From Solimonas fluminis (GTDB taxonomy: Bacteria; Pseudomonadota; Gammaproteobacteria; Nevskiales; Nevskiaceae), in assembly GCF_002930645.1 (NCBI RefSeq), contig NZ_PSNW01000003.1, positions 372,001 through 436,000 on the forward strand: a DNA stretch of 64,000 nt, given 5' to 3'. The notes beneath the pieces were generated by a model. The model saw only the letters and a list, made by a program, of their open reading frames with translations. It did no database searches and was not told the DNA's origin. A program made the position numbers and the translations under genes. This document shows, piece by piece, positions 44,522-54,883 of this stretch. Within the stretch, counting starts at the first letter, position 1; each line of letters opens with the position of its first letter.

Positions 44522-47161
44522 TCAGAACTGGAACTTGACGAAGGCCTGCGCGGTATCGCGATCCTTGTTGAGGTTGTAGACGCCGCCGCCGAAATTCCAG
44601 GTGTAGCCGACGTTGAACGAGAACGACGACTTGTAGCGGGTCTCGATGGTGATGTTGGCCTGCTTGCGGCCTTCCACGAAGTTGCCGGCCAGGCCCGGGG
44701 CCGTGCCCTTCACGTCATGCTTCCACACGATCTGCGGCGCCAGGCTGATGCCGGGCAGCACCGACTCGTAGCGGATCAGGCTGATGATCACGTAGCCCCA
44801 GGACAGCTTGTCCGGGAAGCCCTTGAGCGACTGCTGGTGCGGATTGAAGCGCAGGCCGTCGGGGCCGATCACGCAGGCGGGGTTGGTGGAGCAGGCCTGT
44901 GCCGAGCCGTCGGCACCCGAGCCGTCGGCGCCCGCGCTGGCGTGCAGGTAGGTGCCCGGCGCCTCCAGCTGGAGAACGTCCAGGTCCGGCATGCCCGGCA
45001 CCCAGGTGGCGCCGGTCTCGAACAGCATCAGCACCTGGTCGGCGCCGATCGGGTTGTCGGTGGCGCCCGCGACATAGGTGCCGCCGAGGTTGAACTGGTA
45101 GGTGTCGAACTCTTCCCAGCCGCGGATATAGCCCGGGTTGCGGCTGTTGAGGGGCGCGTTGCGGTCGCTGCCCGCGTTGGTGCCGATGATCTGGCCGCGG
45201 TACGGGATCAGGAAGGACGGGAACGAACGGCCGGACCCGGTCATGTGGCCCACCAGCAGGTCGTAGGTGTCGCAGTTGCCGGCGACGCGGCAGTTGGCAT
45301 TGGCGTCACTGCCCGGATAGAAGCCGATGCTGCCATCCGGGAAGGTGCCGACGCCGCCCAGCTGGTTGATGTTGACGCCGGCGTTCTGCAGCTGGCCGAG
45401 CAGCAGGTTCAGCGACTGCGCCAGCTGGCTGCCCACCGGAATCTGGCCGATCAGGTCGGTGATCTCGCCGAGGAAGCCGCCGGTGCCGGCGCAACTCACG
45501 ATCGTGCCGCAGTTGGAGAGCGTCGGGCCGAAAGCCGAGAAGACCACGTCCTCCAGGTCCACCTGCAGGGGCTCGTCGGGGCGGTAGGCCACTTCACCCT
45601 GGATGGAGAAGTCGCCCAGCGTCGTGTTGAAGCTGAGGCCGAACATCTTCTGGTCCTCGGGGTACTCCAGCTGGATGCGCAGGGAATCGAAGTTGACCGC
45701 GCTGCCGATGTTGGGGCGGCCGTCGTCGCCATTCTGGATGCTGTCCGGGCCGCCATAGCCCGGCAGCGGCGCCGCCAGCAGCGGAATGCCCGGACAGGCC
45801 AGCAGGAATTCCACGGTGTTGGTGGTGTTCTTGCTGCAGGCCTCGGTTACCGAATAGGCGCTGACGATGGGCAGGCGCGAGTGGTAATTGGCAAAGTAGA
45901 GGCCGATCTCCGTGCCGGCGTTGAGCCACTCGGCGAAATACTTGAGCGAGGCCCCGTACTGACCTCCGTCATCCGGATTCTTGTCGCGCAGGCGGTAACC
46001 GGTGGTGGAGGTGTTGGTCAGGCCCGACAGCGGATTGTCCAGCAGGCGCGCCAGCTGGTTGGGATCGTCCGCGGCCTGGCCGAAGCTGATGTTGAAGTAG
46101 TCCACGGCGTTGTAGCTGCCCAGGTCCACGAAGGAATAGAACGAGCCCGCCGCGGGAATCTCCACCGGCACCCACTCGTACTGGTAGAAGGCCTCCAGCG
46201 TGGTGTTCTCGAAGGGCTCCATCGAGACATAGGCCATGCCCACCGGCTGGAACACTTCCTCCACCTGGAAGCCGGTGCGGTAGAAATTGTTGGCGTTGAT
46301 CGGGTTGATGGTGTTGAGGGAGCTGAACACCAGCAGCGTGGACTCGCCCCAGTTCAAGTTCTGGCGGCCGATCTTGAAGGTCAGCTGCTTGTCGTCCCAG
46401 AGCGGCAGCTGGCCATAGAAGTAAGCGTCGAGCAACTGCAGGTCGGTGCCGATCTGGCGCAGCGTCTCGCCGTCGCTGCGCTTCTGGCGCACCTGGCCGC
46501 CGGGGCCGTAGAGCACGTAGCAGGGACCCACGCCGCCCATGGATTCGCGGCCCGGCGGACAGGGACGCGAATCGTTGCGCGGCAGCAGCAGCGGATCGGT
46601 GCCGGCGCCCACGGCGTTGCCCACCTGCAGGTAGTTGTCCTGCGTGATGGCGTTGGGCTTGTTCTCGGTGAAGTCGTTGTTGACGAAGTCGTAGAAGTAC
46701 AGGCCCTTCACGAATACGCCGAAGTCGCCCATCGACAACGTGAAGTCCTGGGTGATCTTCAGCGGTGCCTGCGTCAGGTCGCCCTTGCCGTAGTTGAGGT
46801 TGCCGTCGTCGTTGTTGATCGAGTACTGGCCCGGGAACTGCGACAGCCGCTCGGCGGGGAAGACCTGGTCCTTGAACAGACCCTGGCAGGACTGATAAAG
46901 CGTGCGCCCGTTGTCCGGGTTGCGGCCGCAGAGGCCTGAATTCAGGTTGGACTTGCCGACCAGGTCCGCGCTGCGGTCCTCCGTGCGCCAGGAGGCGCCG
47001 GCGGTGATCGTGGTGTTGAGCACGCCCTCGATCTGCTCGCCGTCCTCGCCCCAGGGCAAGGTGAAGCTGATGGCGCTGGCAGCGCCCGACCAGGCCCATA
47101 CCGCAAGGACAGCAAACGCCTTCAGGCAGCGTTCGCCACGGCGCGCAATCGTCATTCCCAT
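44522..47161 (-). CDS. DUF1302 family outer-membrane protein (second paralogue)
   Basis: A 879-residue protein with a signal peptide (AFAVLAVWAWSGAASA), a predicted beta-barrel pattern and C-terminal Phe. It is clearly related to the protein at 21474-23765 along its length but 116 residues longer, with extra sequence in the middle. ATG 47161 has GGGGAG upstream; ATG 47155 and an ATG at 47194 are less likely. It follows the opp genes but is separated from them by 223 nt without a clear gene. Confidence 0.86.
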   Translation of the reverse strand: MGMTIARRGERCLKAFAVLAVWAWSGAASAISFTLPWGEDGEQIEGVLNTTITAGASWRTEDRSADLVGKSNLNSGLCGRNPDNGRTLYQSCQGLFKDQVFPAERLSQFPGQYSINNDDGNLNYGKGDLTQAPLKITQDFTLSMGDFGVFVKGLYFYDFVNNDFTENKPNAITQDNYLQVGNAVGAGTDPLLLPRNDSRPCPPGRESMGGVGPCYVLYGPGGQVRQKRSDGETLRQIGTDLQLLDAYFYGQLPLWDDKQLTFKIGRQNLNWGESTLLVFSSLNTINPINANNFYRTGFQVEEVFQPVGMAYVSMEPFENTTLEAFYQYEWVPVEIPAAGSFYSFVDLGSYNAVDYFNISFGQAADDPNQLARLLDNPLSGLTNTSTTGYRLRDKNPDDGGQYGASLKYFAEWLNAGTEIGLYFANYHSRLPIVSAYSVTEACSKNTTNTVEFLLACPGIPLLAAPLPGYGGPDSIQNGDDGRPNIGSAVNFDSLRIQLEYPEDQKMFGLSFNTTLGDFSIQGEVAYRPDEPLQVDLEDVVFSAFGPTLSNCGTIVSCAGTGGFLGEITDLIGQIPVGSQLAQSLNLLLGQLQNAGVNINQLGGVGTFPDGSIGFYPGSDANANCRVAGNCDTYDLLVGHMTGSGRSFPSFLIPYRGQIIGTNAGSDRNAPLNSRNPGYIRGWEEFDTYQFNLGGTYVAGATDNPIGADQVLMLFETGATWVPGMPDLDVLQLEAPGTYLHASAGADGSGADGSAQACSTNPACVIGPDGLRFNPHQQSLKGFPDKLSWGYVIISLIRYESVLPGISLAPQIVWKHDVKGTAPGLAGNFVEGRKQANITIETRYKSSFSFNVGYTWNFGGGVYNLNKDRDTAQAFVKFQF

Positions 47162-47384
47162 TGTTCTCCCCCGTCGCTTGGGTCTGGCCGGCATGGGCGC
47201 CGGCCGCTGGCTGAAGCCTTCGCAGTGGCCGGCCTTGCAGCCCGTCGCCCCGCGATTGATGTTTGTGTCCGGAATCTATCGGGAATCGCGTTGCGGAATC
47301 AACCTGAGCTAAGTCCGGCAAGCGGTGGTGCCGCCTGCATTTGCCCGGCCGCAGCCTCCCGGGCCGGAAGGGCCTGGCGGCCGT

Positions 47385-48338
<954 letters not shown>

Positions 48339-48550
48339 GGTCTACCTGCGTCCGCGGATGTCTTGCCTCTGACCCCGGGAGAAGTCGGGGCGTTGGCGGC
48401 AAAGCCGCCCAGGTGTTCCCTTGAGCGACGGGTGAGGGACGCCCCGGCCGCCGGCACGGCACTCGGGGCGACCGGCGTCTCTTACCCCTGCCCCTCTCCC
48501 GGAGGAAGCAGGGTACAGCGGGCCCTTGGCGTGCGTGGCTGGCATATCCC

Positions 48551-49426
48551 TCATCGATCCTTCGGATCCAGCGCGTCGCGCAGGCCGTCACCCAGGAAGT
48601 TGAAGCACAGCAGCGTCACCGCCAGGAAACTGGCCGGGAACAGCAGCGGCCAGATCGTGGCCTCCATCTCGCGCGCGCCGTCGTTGACCAGCGCGCCCCA
48701 GCTGGTCATGGGCTCCTGCACGCCCAGGCCGAGGAAGCTGAGGAAGGACTCCACCAGGATCACCTGCGGAATCGTCAGCGTGGCGTAGACCACCACCACC
48801 CCCATCAGGTTGGGCACGATGTGGCGCCGGATGATCTGCCCGGGCGGCGTGCCGGAGACGATGGCGGCGTCGATGAACTCGCGGCGGCGCAGCGACAGGG
48901 TCTGGCCGCGCACGATGCGCGCCATGTCCAGCCAGTTGACCGCGCCGATCGCCACGAAGATCAGCAGCAGGTGGCGCCCGAACAGCACCATCAGCAGGAT
49001 CACGAAGAACATGAACGGCAGCGCGTAGAGCACGTCCACCACGCGCATCATCACCTGGTCCAGCCGGCCGCCGTAGTAGCCGGCGATGGCGCCGTAGGCC
49101 ACGCCGATCAGGAGCGACACCAGGGTGGAGACGATGCCCACCATCAGCGAGATGCGCCCGCCCACCAGGGTGCGGGAGAACAGGTCGCGGCCGACGCTGT
49201 CGGTGCCGAAGACGTGTCCGTCGTGCAGCGTCGGGGCGGCGCCCCACTGGCCGTCGAAGTCGATCTCATCGTAGGCATGGGGGCTGAACAGCGGGCCGAC
49301 CAGGATCGCCAGCAGCAGCAGCGCCAGCACGCCGCCGGCCACCAGGGCCGCCCGGTTGTGGCGCAGGCGCCGCCAGGCGTCCTGCCAGAGGCTCCTTCCC
49401 GCCACGGGTTGGGGAAGATGGCTCAT
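48551..49426 (-). CDS. oppC: Oligopeptide ABC transporter permease OppC
   Basis: A 291-residue permease with about six membrane helices and the EAA-type loop (REFIDAAIVSGTPPGQIIRRHIVPN). GTDSVGRDLFSR is typical of OppC/DppC. The start (ATG 49426) lacks a strong ribosome-binding site, so it is tentative. Confidence 0.92.
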   Translation of the reverse strand: MSHLPQPVAGRSLWQDAWRRLRHNRAALVAGGVLALLLLAILVGPLFSPHAYDEIDFDGQWGAAPTLHDGHVFGTDSVGRDLFSRTLVGGRISLMVGIVSTLVSLLIGVAYGAIAGYYGGRLDQVMMRVVDVLYALPFMFFVILLMVLFGRHLLLIFVAIGAVNWLDMARIVRGQTLSLRRREFIDAAIVSGTPPGQIIRRHIVPNLMGVVVVYATLTIPQVILVESFLSFLGLGVQEPMTSWGALVNDGAREMEATIWPLLFPASFLAVTLLCFNFLGDGLRDALDPKDR

Positions 49427-49445
49427 AGCGGCGCGAGCAGCGTGG

Positions 49446-49563
49446 GTGAGGCGATGCGCTGTGGCGATGCGTGGAATCGCATCGCCTGCGTCGCCGAACG
49501 CCCGGCCATGGATGGCCGGGCCGGGCTTGGATGGACGCACTGAGGTCCCGCCACGGACGGCGC
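49446..49563. repeat. Two-hairpin dispersed element, copy 2
   Basis: Hairpin A (49463-49471 with 49478-49486), then hairpin B (49501-49509 with 49512-49520, centred on CCATGGATGG), then a tail similar to copy 1 at 29450-29567. It lies between oppB and oppC. Confidence 0.7.
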
Positions 49564-49655
49564 CCCGGCCTCGTCCCGCATCGGGGATCCTGGCGTCGTG
49601 AGCCGGCGCAGGCATGAGTTCCCCCTGCCCGTGCCAATGGCAAGCATGTTCGCGC

Positions 49656-50579
49656 TCATTCCACCCTCACCCGCGGATCGAGCGCGCCGTATAGCAAGTC
49701 GACCAGGAAGTTGAACAGCACGATCAGCAGGCCGTAGAAGATCACCACCCCCAGCACCAGGGTGTAGTCGCGGTTGATCGCGGCCTGCACGAAATAGCGC
49801 CCCAGGCCCGGAATGCCGAAGATCTGCTCGATCACCACCGAGCCGGTGATCACGCCCGCCGCGGTGGGGCCGAGGAAGGACAGGATCGGCATCATCGCCG
49901 GCTTGAGGGCATGCCGCAGGATCACCTGGCGCTCCGGCAGGCCCTTGGCGCGCGCCGTGCGGATGAAGTTGGAGCGCAGCACCTCGATCATCGATCCGCG
50001 CATCAGTCGCGCGATATAGGCGATCTGCGGCAGCGCCAGCGCCAGCACCGGCATCAGCATGTCCAGGTAGCGCCCCTGCTCCCAGCCGCCGGCCGGCAGC
50101 CAGTGCAGCGTCACCGCGAACAGCAGGATCATCAGCGGCGCGATGACGTAGCTGGGCAGCGAGATGCCGGCCATCGACAGGGTCATCACCGACCAGTCGC
50201 CGAGGCGGTTCTGCCGCATCGCCGCCCAGATGCCGGCGGAGCCGCCGACCAGCAGCGCCAGCAGCATGCTCAGCAGGCCGATCGTCAGCGACACCGGGAA
50301 GCCCTGCGCGATCAGCTCGGTCACCGAGAAGCCGGCGTACTGGAACGAGGGCCCCAGGTCGCCGCGCGCCAGCCCGCCCATGTAGCGCAGGTACTGCTGC
50401 CACAGCGGCTCGTCCAGGTGGTAGGCCGCGTTGATCGCCGCCTCGATTTCCGGCAGCAGCGAGCGCTCCTTGTCGAAGGGGCCGCCCGGGGCGATGCGCA
50501 TCATGAAGAAGGCCAGCGTGATCAGCACGAGCAGGGTCGGGATCGAGGCCAGCAGGCGGCGCATCGCGAACCTCAACAC
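49656..50579 (-). CDS. oppB: Oligopeptide ABC transporter permease OppB
   Basis: A 307-residue permease with about six helices and the EAA-type loop (RTARAKGLPERQVILRHALK). The start is GTG 50579 (MLRFAMRRLLASIP), preceded by GGAG; this aligns with the family N-terminus better than ATG 50564. It lies downstream of oppA. Confidence 0.93.
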   Translation of the reverse strand: MLRFAMRRLLASIPTLLVLITLAFFMMRIAPGGPFDKERSLLPEIEAAINAAYHLDEPLWQQYLRYMGGLARGDLGPSFQYAGFSVTELIAQGFPVSLTIGLLSMLLALLVGGSAGIWAAMRQNRLGDWSVMTLSMAGISLPSYVIAPLMILLFAVTLHWLPAGGWEQGRYLDMLMPVLALALPQIAYIARLMRGSMIEVLRSNFIRTARAKGLPERQVILRHALKPAMMPILSFLGPTAAGVITGSVVIEQIFGIPGLGRYFVQAAINRDYTLVLGVVIFYGLLIVLFNFLVDLLYGALDPRVRVE

Positions 50580-50654
50580 GGCCCGATCTCCGTACGGGAG
50601 CGAGCTCGTGACCAGCGGAAATCCCCGTGGGACCCGCGATCACGGGCACGGGTG

Positions 50655-50677
50655 TCGCCGGCAAGCCGGCTCCTGCA
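50655..50677. repeat. Pseudomonas-type REP palindrome
   Basis: GCCGGC-AA-GCCGGC core with TCGCC before and TCCTGCA after, closely matching the REP family (GGAGCCGGCTTGCCGGCGA on the other strand) known from Pseudomonas. Single copy in the oppA-oppB gap. Confidence 0.7.
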
Positions 50678-50703
50678 ATTGCGGGGACGGGTGAAAGCCA
50701 TGG

Positions 50704-52314
50704 TCAATAGCCCTCGATCCGCATGTCCCTGGAATAGTGGTAGTCCAGGATGTTGTCCTGCCACTGCTTCACCCAGGGCTTCACCAGATTCTTGCTGACG
50801 TAGAAGGTCAGCGGAATGTACGGCAGCTCCGACAGCAGGATCCGCTCCGCCTCCTCCAGCATCGCGCGGCGGCGCCCCGCGTCGGTCTCGGCCGCGGCCA
50901 TCGCCAGCAGCGCGTCGTAGCGCGGGTTGCCCCAGCCGGTATCGTTCTGGCCGTGAGTGCTGTGCATGATGTCCAGGAAGGTGGTGGCGTCGTTGTAGTC
51001 GCCGATCCAGGCGGAGCGGAACACCTCGGTCTTCTTCTTCAGCTTGCGCGTGTTGAGGAAGACCTTCCACTCCTCGTTGGCCAGCGTGCTCTTCACGCCC
51101 AGCCACTGCTTCCACATCGCCGCCACGACCACCGCCATGCGCTTGTTGTTCTCGCTGGTGTTGTAGCGGATCTCCACCTCGGCCGGGTTGTCCTGCGAGT
51201 AGCCGGCCTCGGCGTAGAGCTTGCGCGCCAGCGCCAGGCGCTGCGCCTGCGTCCATTTCGCCTCCGGCGGCGTCTGCGGCACCACGCCCTCGGTACCCGG
51301 CGGGATCCAGCCGTAGGCCGGTATCGAGAGCGTGTAGAGCACCTTGTCCACGATCACGTCGCGGTCGATCGCCAGGCTCAGGGCCTGGCGCAGCTTGAGG
51401 TTGTCCTTGAACGGCGGGCGGGTGACGTTGTAGCCGAAGTAGGAGATGCCGAGGTACGGCCCCATCTTCAGTTCGCCCTTCAGGTTCTGCCGGATCCAGG
51501 GCGTCAGCACCGCCGGGTAGCCGGTAGCCCAGTCCAGGTCGCCCGCGCGGTAGGCCTTCAGCTCCGAGTTCACGTCCTCGGTGGAGTAGAAGACCACCGT
51601 GTCGATATGCGTGTTGGCGTTGTTCCAGTAGTAGCGGTTGCGCTTGAGGCGCACGTGCGACTGCACCACCCACTGGTCCAGCATGTAGGCGCCGTTGCAG
51701 ACCATGTGGCCGGGCCGCGCGAACTGGTCGCCGTGCCTGGCGAAGCTGGGCCGGTGGATCGGAAAGGTGGTGGTGTGCGACAGCATGCCCAGCAGGTAGG
51801 GCGTCGGACCGCGCAGGCGCAGCAGCAGCGTGTGGTCGTCCACCGCTTCCACGCCCAGGGCCTCCGGCGGCTTCTTGCCGGTGACCACCTCCGGGCCGTT
51901 GAGCAGCGGCTCCAGCATCTGGGCATAGCTGGAGCCGGTCTTGGGGTCCGCCGCCCGGCGCAGGCCGGCGACGAAGTCCTCCGCCACCACCGGGTCGCCG
52001 TTGGACCAGCGCGCCTGCGGCCGCAGGAAGAAGATGTACTCCAGGCCGTCAGGGCTGATCTGCCAGCGCTCGGCCGCGCCCGGCACGGTCTGCCCGGTCG
52101 GCGAGACGTTGGTCAGCCCCTCGCAGAGGTCGCGCACGATGCGCGATCCGTCCACCGTCTCCGTCTTGTGCGGGTCCAGGGTCTGGGGCTCCGCGCCGTT
52201 GCCGATGCGCAGCACGTTGCCCGCCGGCCCCGCCGCCTGCAGCGGCCACGCCAGCACCAAGGCCAGGCAGGCCAGGCCATGGCGGACGCGCTTGCGGAGG
52301 GGATCGGAGAGCAT
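50704..52314 (-). CDS. oppA: Oligopeptide-binding protein OppA
   Basis: A 536-residue family-5 solute-binding protein with a signal peptide (residues 1-27, ending QAA) and the SBP_bac_5 fold: PQTLDPHKTE near the N-terminus, ARWSNGDPVVAEDFV, and DIMHSTHGQNDTGWGNPRYD. It captures peptides in the periplasm for OppBCD. An AT-rich promoter region lies directly upstream. It is the first opp gene. Confidence 0.93.
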   Translation of the reverse strand: MLSDPLRKRVRHGLACLALVLAWPLQAAGPAGNVLRIGNGAEPQTLDPHKTETVDGSRIVRDLCEGLTNVSPTGQTVPGAAERWQISPDGLEYIFFLRPQARWSNGDPVVAEDFVAGLRRAADPKTGSSYAQMLEPLLNGPEVVTGKKPPEALGVEAVDDHTLLLRLRGPTPYLLGMLSHTTTFPIHRPSFARHGDQFARPGHMVCNGAYMLDQWVVQSHVRLKRNRYYWNNANTHIDTVVFYSTEDVNSELKAYRAGDLDWATGYPAVLTPWIRQNLKGELKMGPYLGISYFGYNVTRPPFKDNLKLRQALSLAIDRDVIVDKVLYTLSIPAYGWIPPGTEGVVPQTPPEAKWTQAQRLALARKLYAEAGYSQDNPAEVEIRYNTSENNKRMAVVVAAMWKQWLGVKSTLANEEWKVFLNTRKLKKKTEVFRSAWIGDYNDATTFLDIMHSTHGQNDTGWGNPRYDALLAMAAAETDAGRRRAMLEEAERILLSELPYIPLTFYVSKNLVKPWVKQWQDNILDYHYSRDMRIEGY

Positions 52315-52343
52315 CGTGATATATTATTGAATATTGTATTTAC

Positions 52344-52358
52344 GATTAATTAATAATC
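52344..52358. promoter_or_regulatory. AT-rich inverted repeat upstream of oppA (possible operator)
   Basis: GATTA (52344-52348) and TAATC (52354-52358) form an inverted repeat, next to TACAAT-like sequence on the minus strand, between yedA and oppA. It could be an operator or promoter element. Confidence 0.4.
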
Positions 52359-52361
52359 ACA

Positions 52362-53267
52362 TCATGCCGGACTCGCCGGCTTGGGCTTGCGCGAGGCCAG
52401 CGTCACCAGCACGACGCCGGCCAGGATCACGCCGGTGCCCAGCCACTGCATCGGCGACAGCTGCTCGCCCACCAGGGCCCAGCCCAGCACCACGGCCACC
52501 GCAGGATTGACGTAAGCATAGGTGCCGAGCACGGCCGGCGTCACCTGCTGCACCAGCCAGAAATAGGCGCCATAGGCGACGCAGGAGCCGAACAGCATCA
52601 GGTACAGCAGCATCCATGCCGCCGACGGCGTCAGGTGCCAGCGCGGCAGCTCGCCGGAAGCCAGCCCGATGCCGGACATCAGGCTGCCGGCGATCAGCAT
52701 CTGCAGGGCGGCGCCCGCCCAGGCGCTGCAGTCCGGCGGGTGGCGCCGCAGGTACACCGAGCCCACGCCCCAGGCCATGGCGGCCCCCAGCAGGGCGGCG
52801 TAGCCCAGGGGCGGGGCCGCGCGCAACTGGATGCCGCCGCCGACCAGCACGGCCACGCCGGCGAAGCCCACCGCCAGCCCGATGACGCTGCTGCGGCCGA
52901 TGGGCTCCCCCCGGAGGCCGAAGGTCCCGAACCAGGCGATCCACAGCGCGCTGGTGGCCACGATCAGGGCGGCCTGGTTGGACTCCACCCACTGCTCGGC
53001 CCAGGTCACCAGGCCATTGCCGGCTACCAGCATGGTGACGGCCGCCAGCCCGATGCTGCGGTAGTCCCGCCAGCGCGTGGGCAGCTTCTGGCCGCGGCTC
53101 CAGGCCCAGAGCAGCATCAGCAGGCCCGCGCCCAGGAAGCGGCTGCCGGCAAACAGGAAGGGCGGCAGGTCGCGCACGCCGACCCGGATCGCCAGATACG
53201 TGGAGCCCCAGACGAGATAGACCGTGGCCAGGGCCAGGGCGACGGCGGAATTGCGGGACATGTTCAT
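52362..53267 (-). CDS. yedA: EamA/DMT-family exporter YedA-like
   Basis: A 301-residue transporter with about ten membrane helices and two EamA domains, matching YedA (VWGSTYLAIRVGV at the N-terminus and PAVAVVLGWALVGEQL near the end). It exports small molecules of unknown identity. It is upstream of oppA on the same strand but unlikely to be related in function. Confidence 0.88.
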   Translation of the reverse strand: MNMSRNSAVALALATVYLVWGSTYLAIRVGVRDLPPFLFAGSRFLGAGLLMLLWAWSRGQKLPTRWRDYRSIGLAAVTMLVAGNGLVTWAEQWVESNQAALIVATSALWIAWFGTFGLRGEPIGRSSVIGLAVGFAGVAVLVGGGIQLRAAPPLGYAALLGAAMAWGVGSVYLRRHPPDCSAWAGAALQMLIAGSLMSGIGLASGELPRWHLTPSAAWMLLYLMLFGSCVAYGAYFWLVQQVTPAVLGTYAYVNPAVAVVLGWALVGEQLSPMQWLGTGVILAGVVLVTLASRKPKPASPA

Positions 53268-53289
53268 CAGGATACCCTCATGGGAACCC

Positions 53290-53378
53290 TAGGGCCTGTC
53301 GGCGCTGCCACGGTCGCCGCGGCGGAGGCCGCCTGGGCGCGGGCACCGCAACGATTGCGGCAGCGCTGGCAGGCCCTT
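53290..53378. repeat. Long imperfect inverted repeat downstream of rplQ
   Basis: Outer arms 53290-53309 and 53359-53378 match at 17 of 20 positions; further pairing inward includes several G-U pairs. The left end begins CTAGGGCCTGT, like the repeat at 40067. It looks like a decayed member of the same family. Confidence 0.7.
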
Positions 53379-53394
53379 CGGACGCCCGGAAACG

Positions 53395-53423
53395 GCAAAG
53401 GGCGCCCCCAGGGCGCCCTTTGC
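53395..53423 (-). terminator. Terminator of the alpha operon
   Basis: A perfect 12-bp stem (53395-53406 with 53412-53423) located 26 nt after rplQ. Few T residues follow, so its strength is uncertain. Confidence 0.65.
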
Positions 53424-53448
53424 GAAGTCAGGAAAGACTTTGACTGCT

Positions 53449-53844
53449 TTAGGCGGCAGGAGCCTCGGCCGGAGCGGCTTCGCCGCGCGGACGGTCGACG
53501 AGCTCGACGTAGGCCATCGGGGCGTCGTCACCGGCGCGGAAGCCGCAGCGGAGAATTCGCAGATAGCCGCCCGGGCGCTTGGCGTAGCGCGGGCCGATCT
53601 CGGTGAACAGCTTGGTCACCGCATCGCGGTCGCGCAGGCGCGAGAACACCACGCGGCGGTTGGCCAGGGTATCGGCCTTGGCGCGGGTGATCAGCGGCTC
53701 GGCCACGCGGCGCAGTTCCTTCGCCTTGGGCACCGTGGTCTTGATCAGTTCATTCTTGATCAGCGCAACCGTGATGGCCTGCATCGTGGCCTTGCGGTGG
53801 CTGGGGCTACGGCCGAACGCGCGGCCAGACATTCCGTGACGCAT
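53449..53844 (-). CDS. rplQ: 50S ribosomal protein L17
   Basis: A 131-residue L17 ([20 protein letters not shown] at the start) with a short Ala/Glu/Pro tail. Last gene of the alpha operon, 24 nt after rpoA. Confidence 0.97.
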   Translation of the reverse strand: MRHGMSGRAFGRSPSHRKATMQAITVALIKNELIKTTVPKAKELRRVAEPLITRAKADTLANRRVVFSRLRDRDAVTKLFTEIGPRYAKRPGGYLRILRCGFRAGDDAPMAYVELVDRPRGEAAPAEAPAA

Positions 53845-53868
53845 GGTACTTATCCTTTAAATGCTTCT

Positions 53869-54849
53869 TCAGGCGGGCGTCTTGGGCGACGACCAGTTGT
53901 CGAGCTTCATTCCCAGCTCGAGGTCGTGCGCCTTCAGCGCTTCCTTGATCTCGTTCAGCGACTTCTTGCCCAGGTTCGGCGTCTTCATCAGCTCCATCTC
54001 GGTGCGCTGCACCAGATCGCCGATGTAGTAGACGTTCTCGGCCTTGAGGCAGTTGGCCGAACGCACGGTGAGTTCCAGATCGTCGATCGGGCGGAACAGG
54101 ATCGGCGACAGGTCCTTCTTGCCCGGGGCGGCGGCGGCCTGGGCGGCTTCCGCCTCCAGGTCGACGAACACGGCCAGCTGGTCACGCAGGATGCGGGCCG
54201 ACAGGCGCACGGCTTCCGCCGCGTCGATGCCGCCGTTGGTGTCCACGTCCAGGATCAGCTTGTCCAGGTCGGTGCGCTGGGCCACGCGGGCGCGCTCGAC
54301 GGCGTAGCTGACGCGGCGCACCGGGCTGTAGCTGGCGTCCAGCTTCAGCACGCCGATGCCGCGGGTTTCCTCGTCGCGCACCACGCTGGCAGCCGGCACA
54401 TAGCCGCGGCCGCGGGTGACCTTGAGGGTCATGTTCAGCTTGCCGCCGGTCAGGTGCGCCAGCACCAGGTCCGGGTTCACGATCTCGACGTCGTGATCCA
54501 GCTGGATGTCGCCGGCGGTGACCACGCCCTTGCCCGACTTCTCGAGACGCAGGGTGGCTTCTTCGCGGGCGTGCATGCGGATCGCGATGTTCTTGATGTT
54601 CAGCAGGATGTCGATGACGTCCTCCTGGACGCCTTCGACCGCGCTGTACTCGTGCACGACACCGTCGATCTGCACTTCGGTGATCGCCGCGCCCGGGATG
54701 GACGACAGCAGGATGCGGCGCAGGGCATTGCCCAGCGTATGGCCGAAGCCACGCTCCATGGGTTCGAGGGTGACGCGCGCACGATGGGCGGAAACGGCTT
54801 CCACCTCGATGAGGCGCGGCTTCAGCAGGTCGGCAATCACATTCTGCAT
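53869..54849 (-). CDS. rpoA: RNA polymerase alpha subunit
   Basis: A 326-residue alpha subunit: N-terminal dimerisation/assembly domain ([20 protein letters not shown]) and a C-terminal DNA-binding domain (about residues 250-320, with [14 protein letters not shown]). Slightly shorter than in E. coli (329). Confidence 0.98.
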   Translation of the reverse strand: MQNVIADLLKPRLIEVEAVSAHRARVTLEPMERGFGHTLGNALRRILLSSIPGAAITEVQIDGVVHEYSAVEGVQEDVIDILLNIKNIAIRMHAREEATLRLEKSGKGVVTAGDIQLDHDVEIVNPDLVLAHLTGGKLNMTLKVTRGRGYVPAASVVRDEETRGIGVLKLDASYSPVRRVSYAVERARVAQRTDLDKLILDVDTNGGIDAAEAVRLSARILRDQLAVFVDLEAEAAQAAAAPGKKDLSPILFRPIDDLELTVRSANCLKAENVYYIGDLVQRTEMELMKTPNLGKKSLNEIKEALKAHDLELGMKLDNWSSPKTPA

Positions 54850-54883
54850 GCGGGATACTTCCTCGGCTTATGCGGCCGGTGAA

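Noticed and set aside
44717-46939. A 740-codon open frame on the plus strand
   Set aside because: It is antisense to the DUF1302 gene, with no domain recognised.
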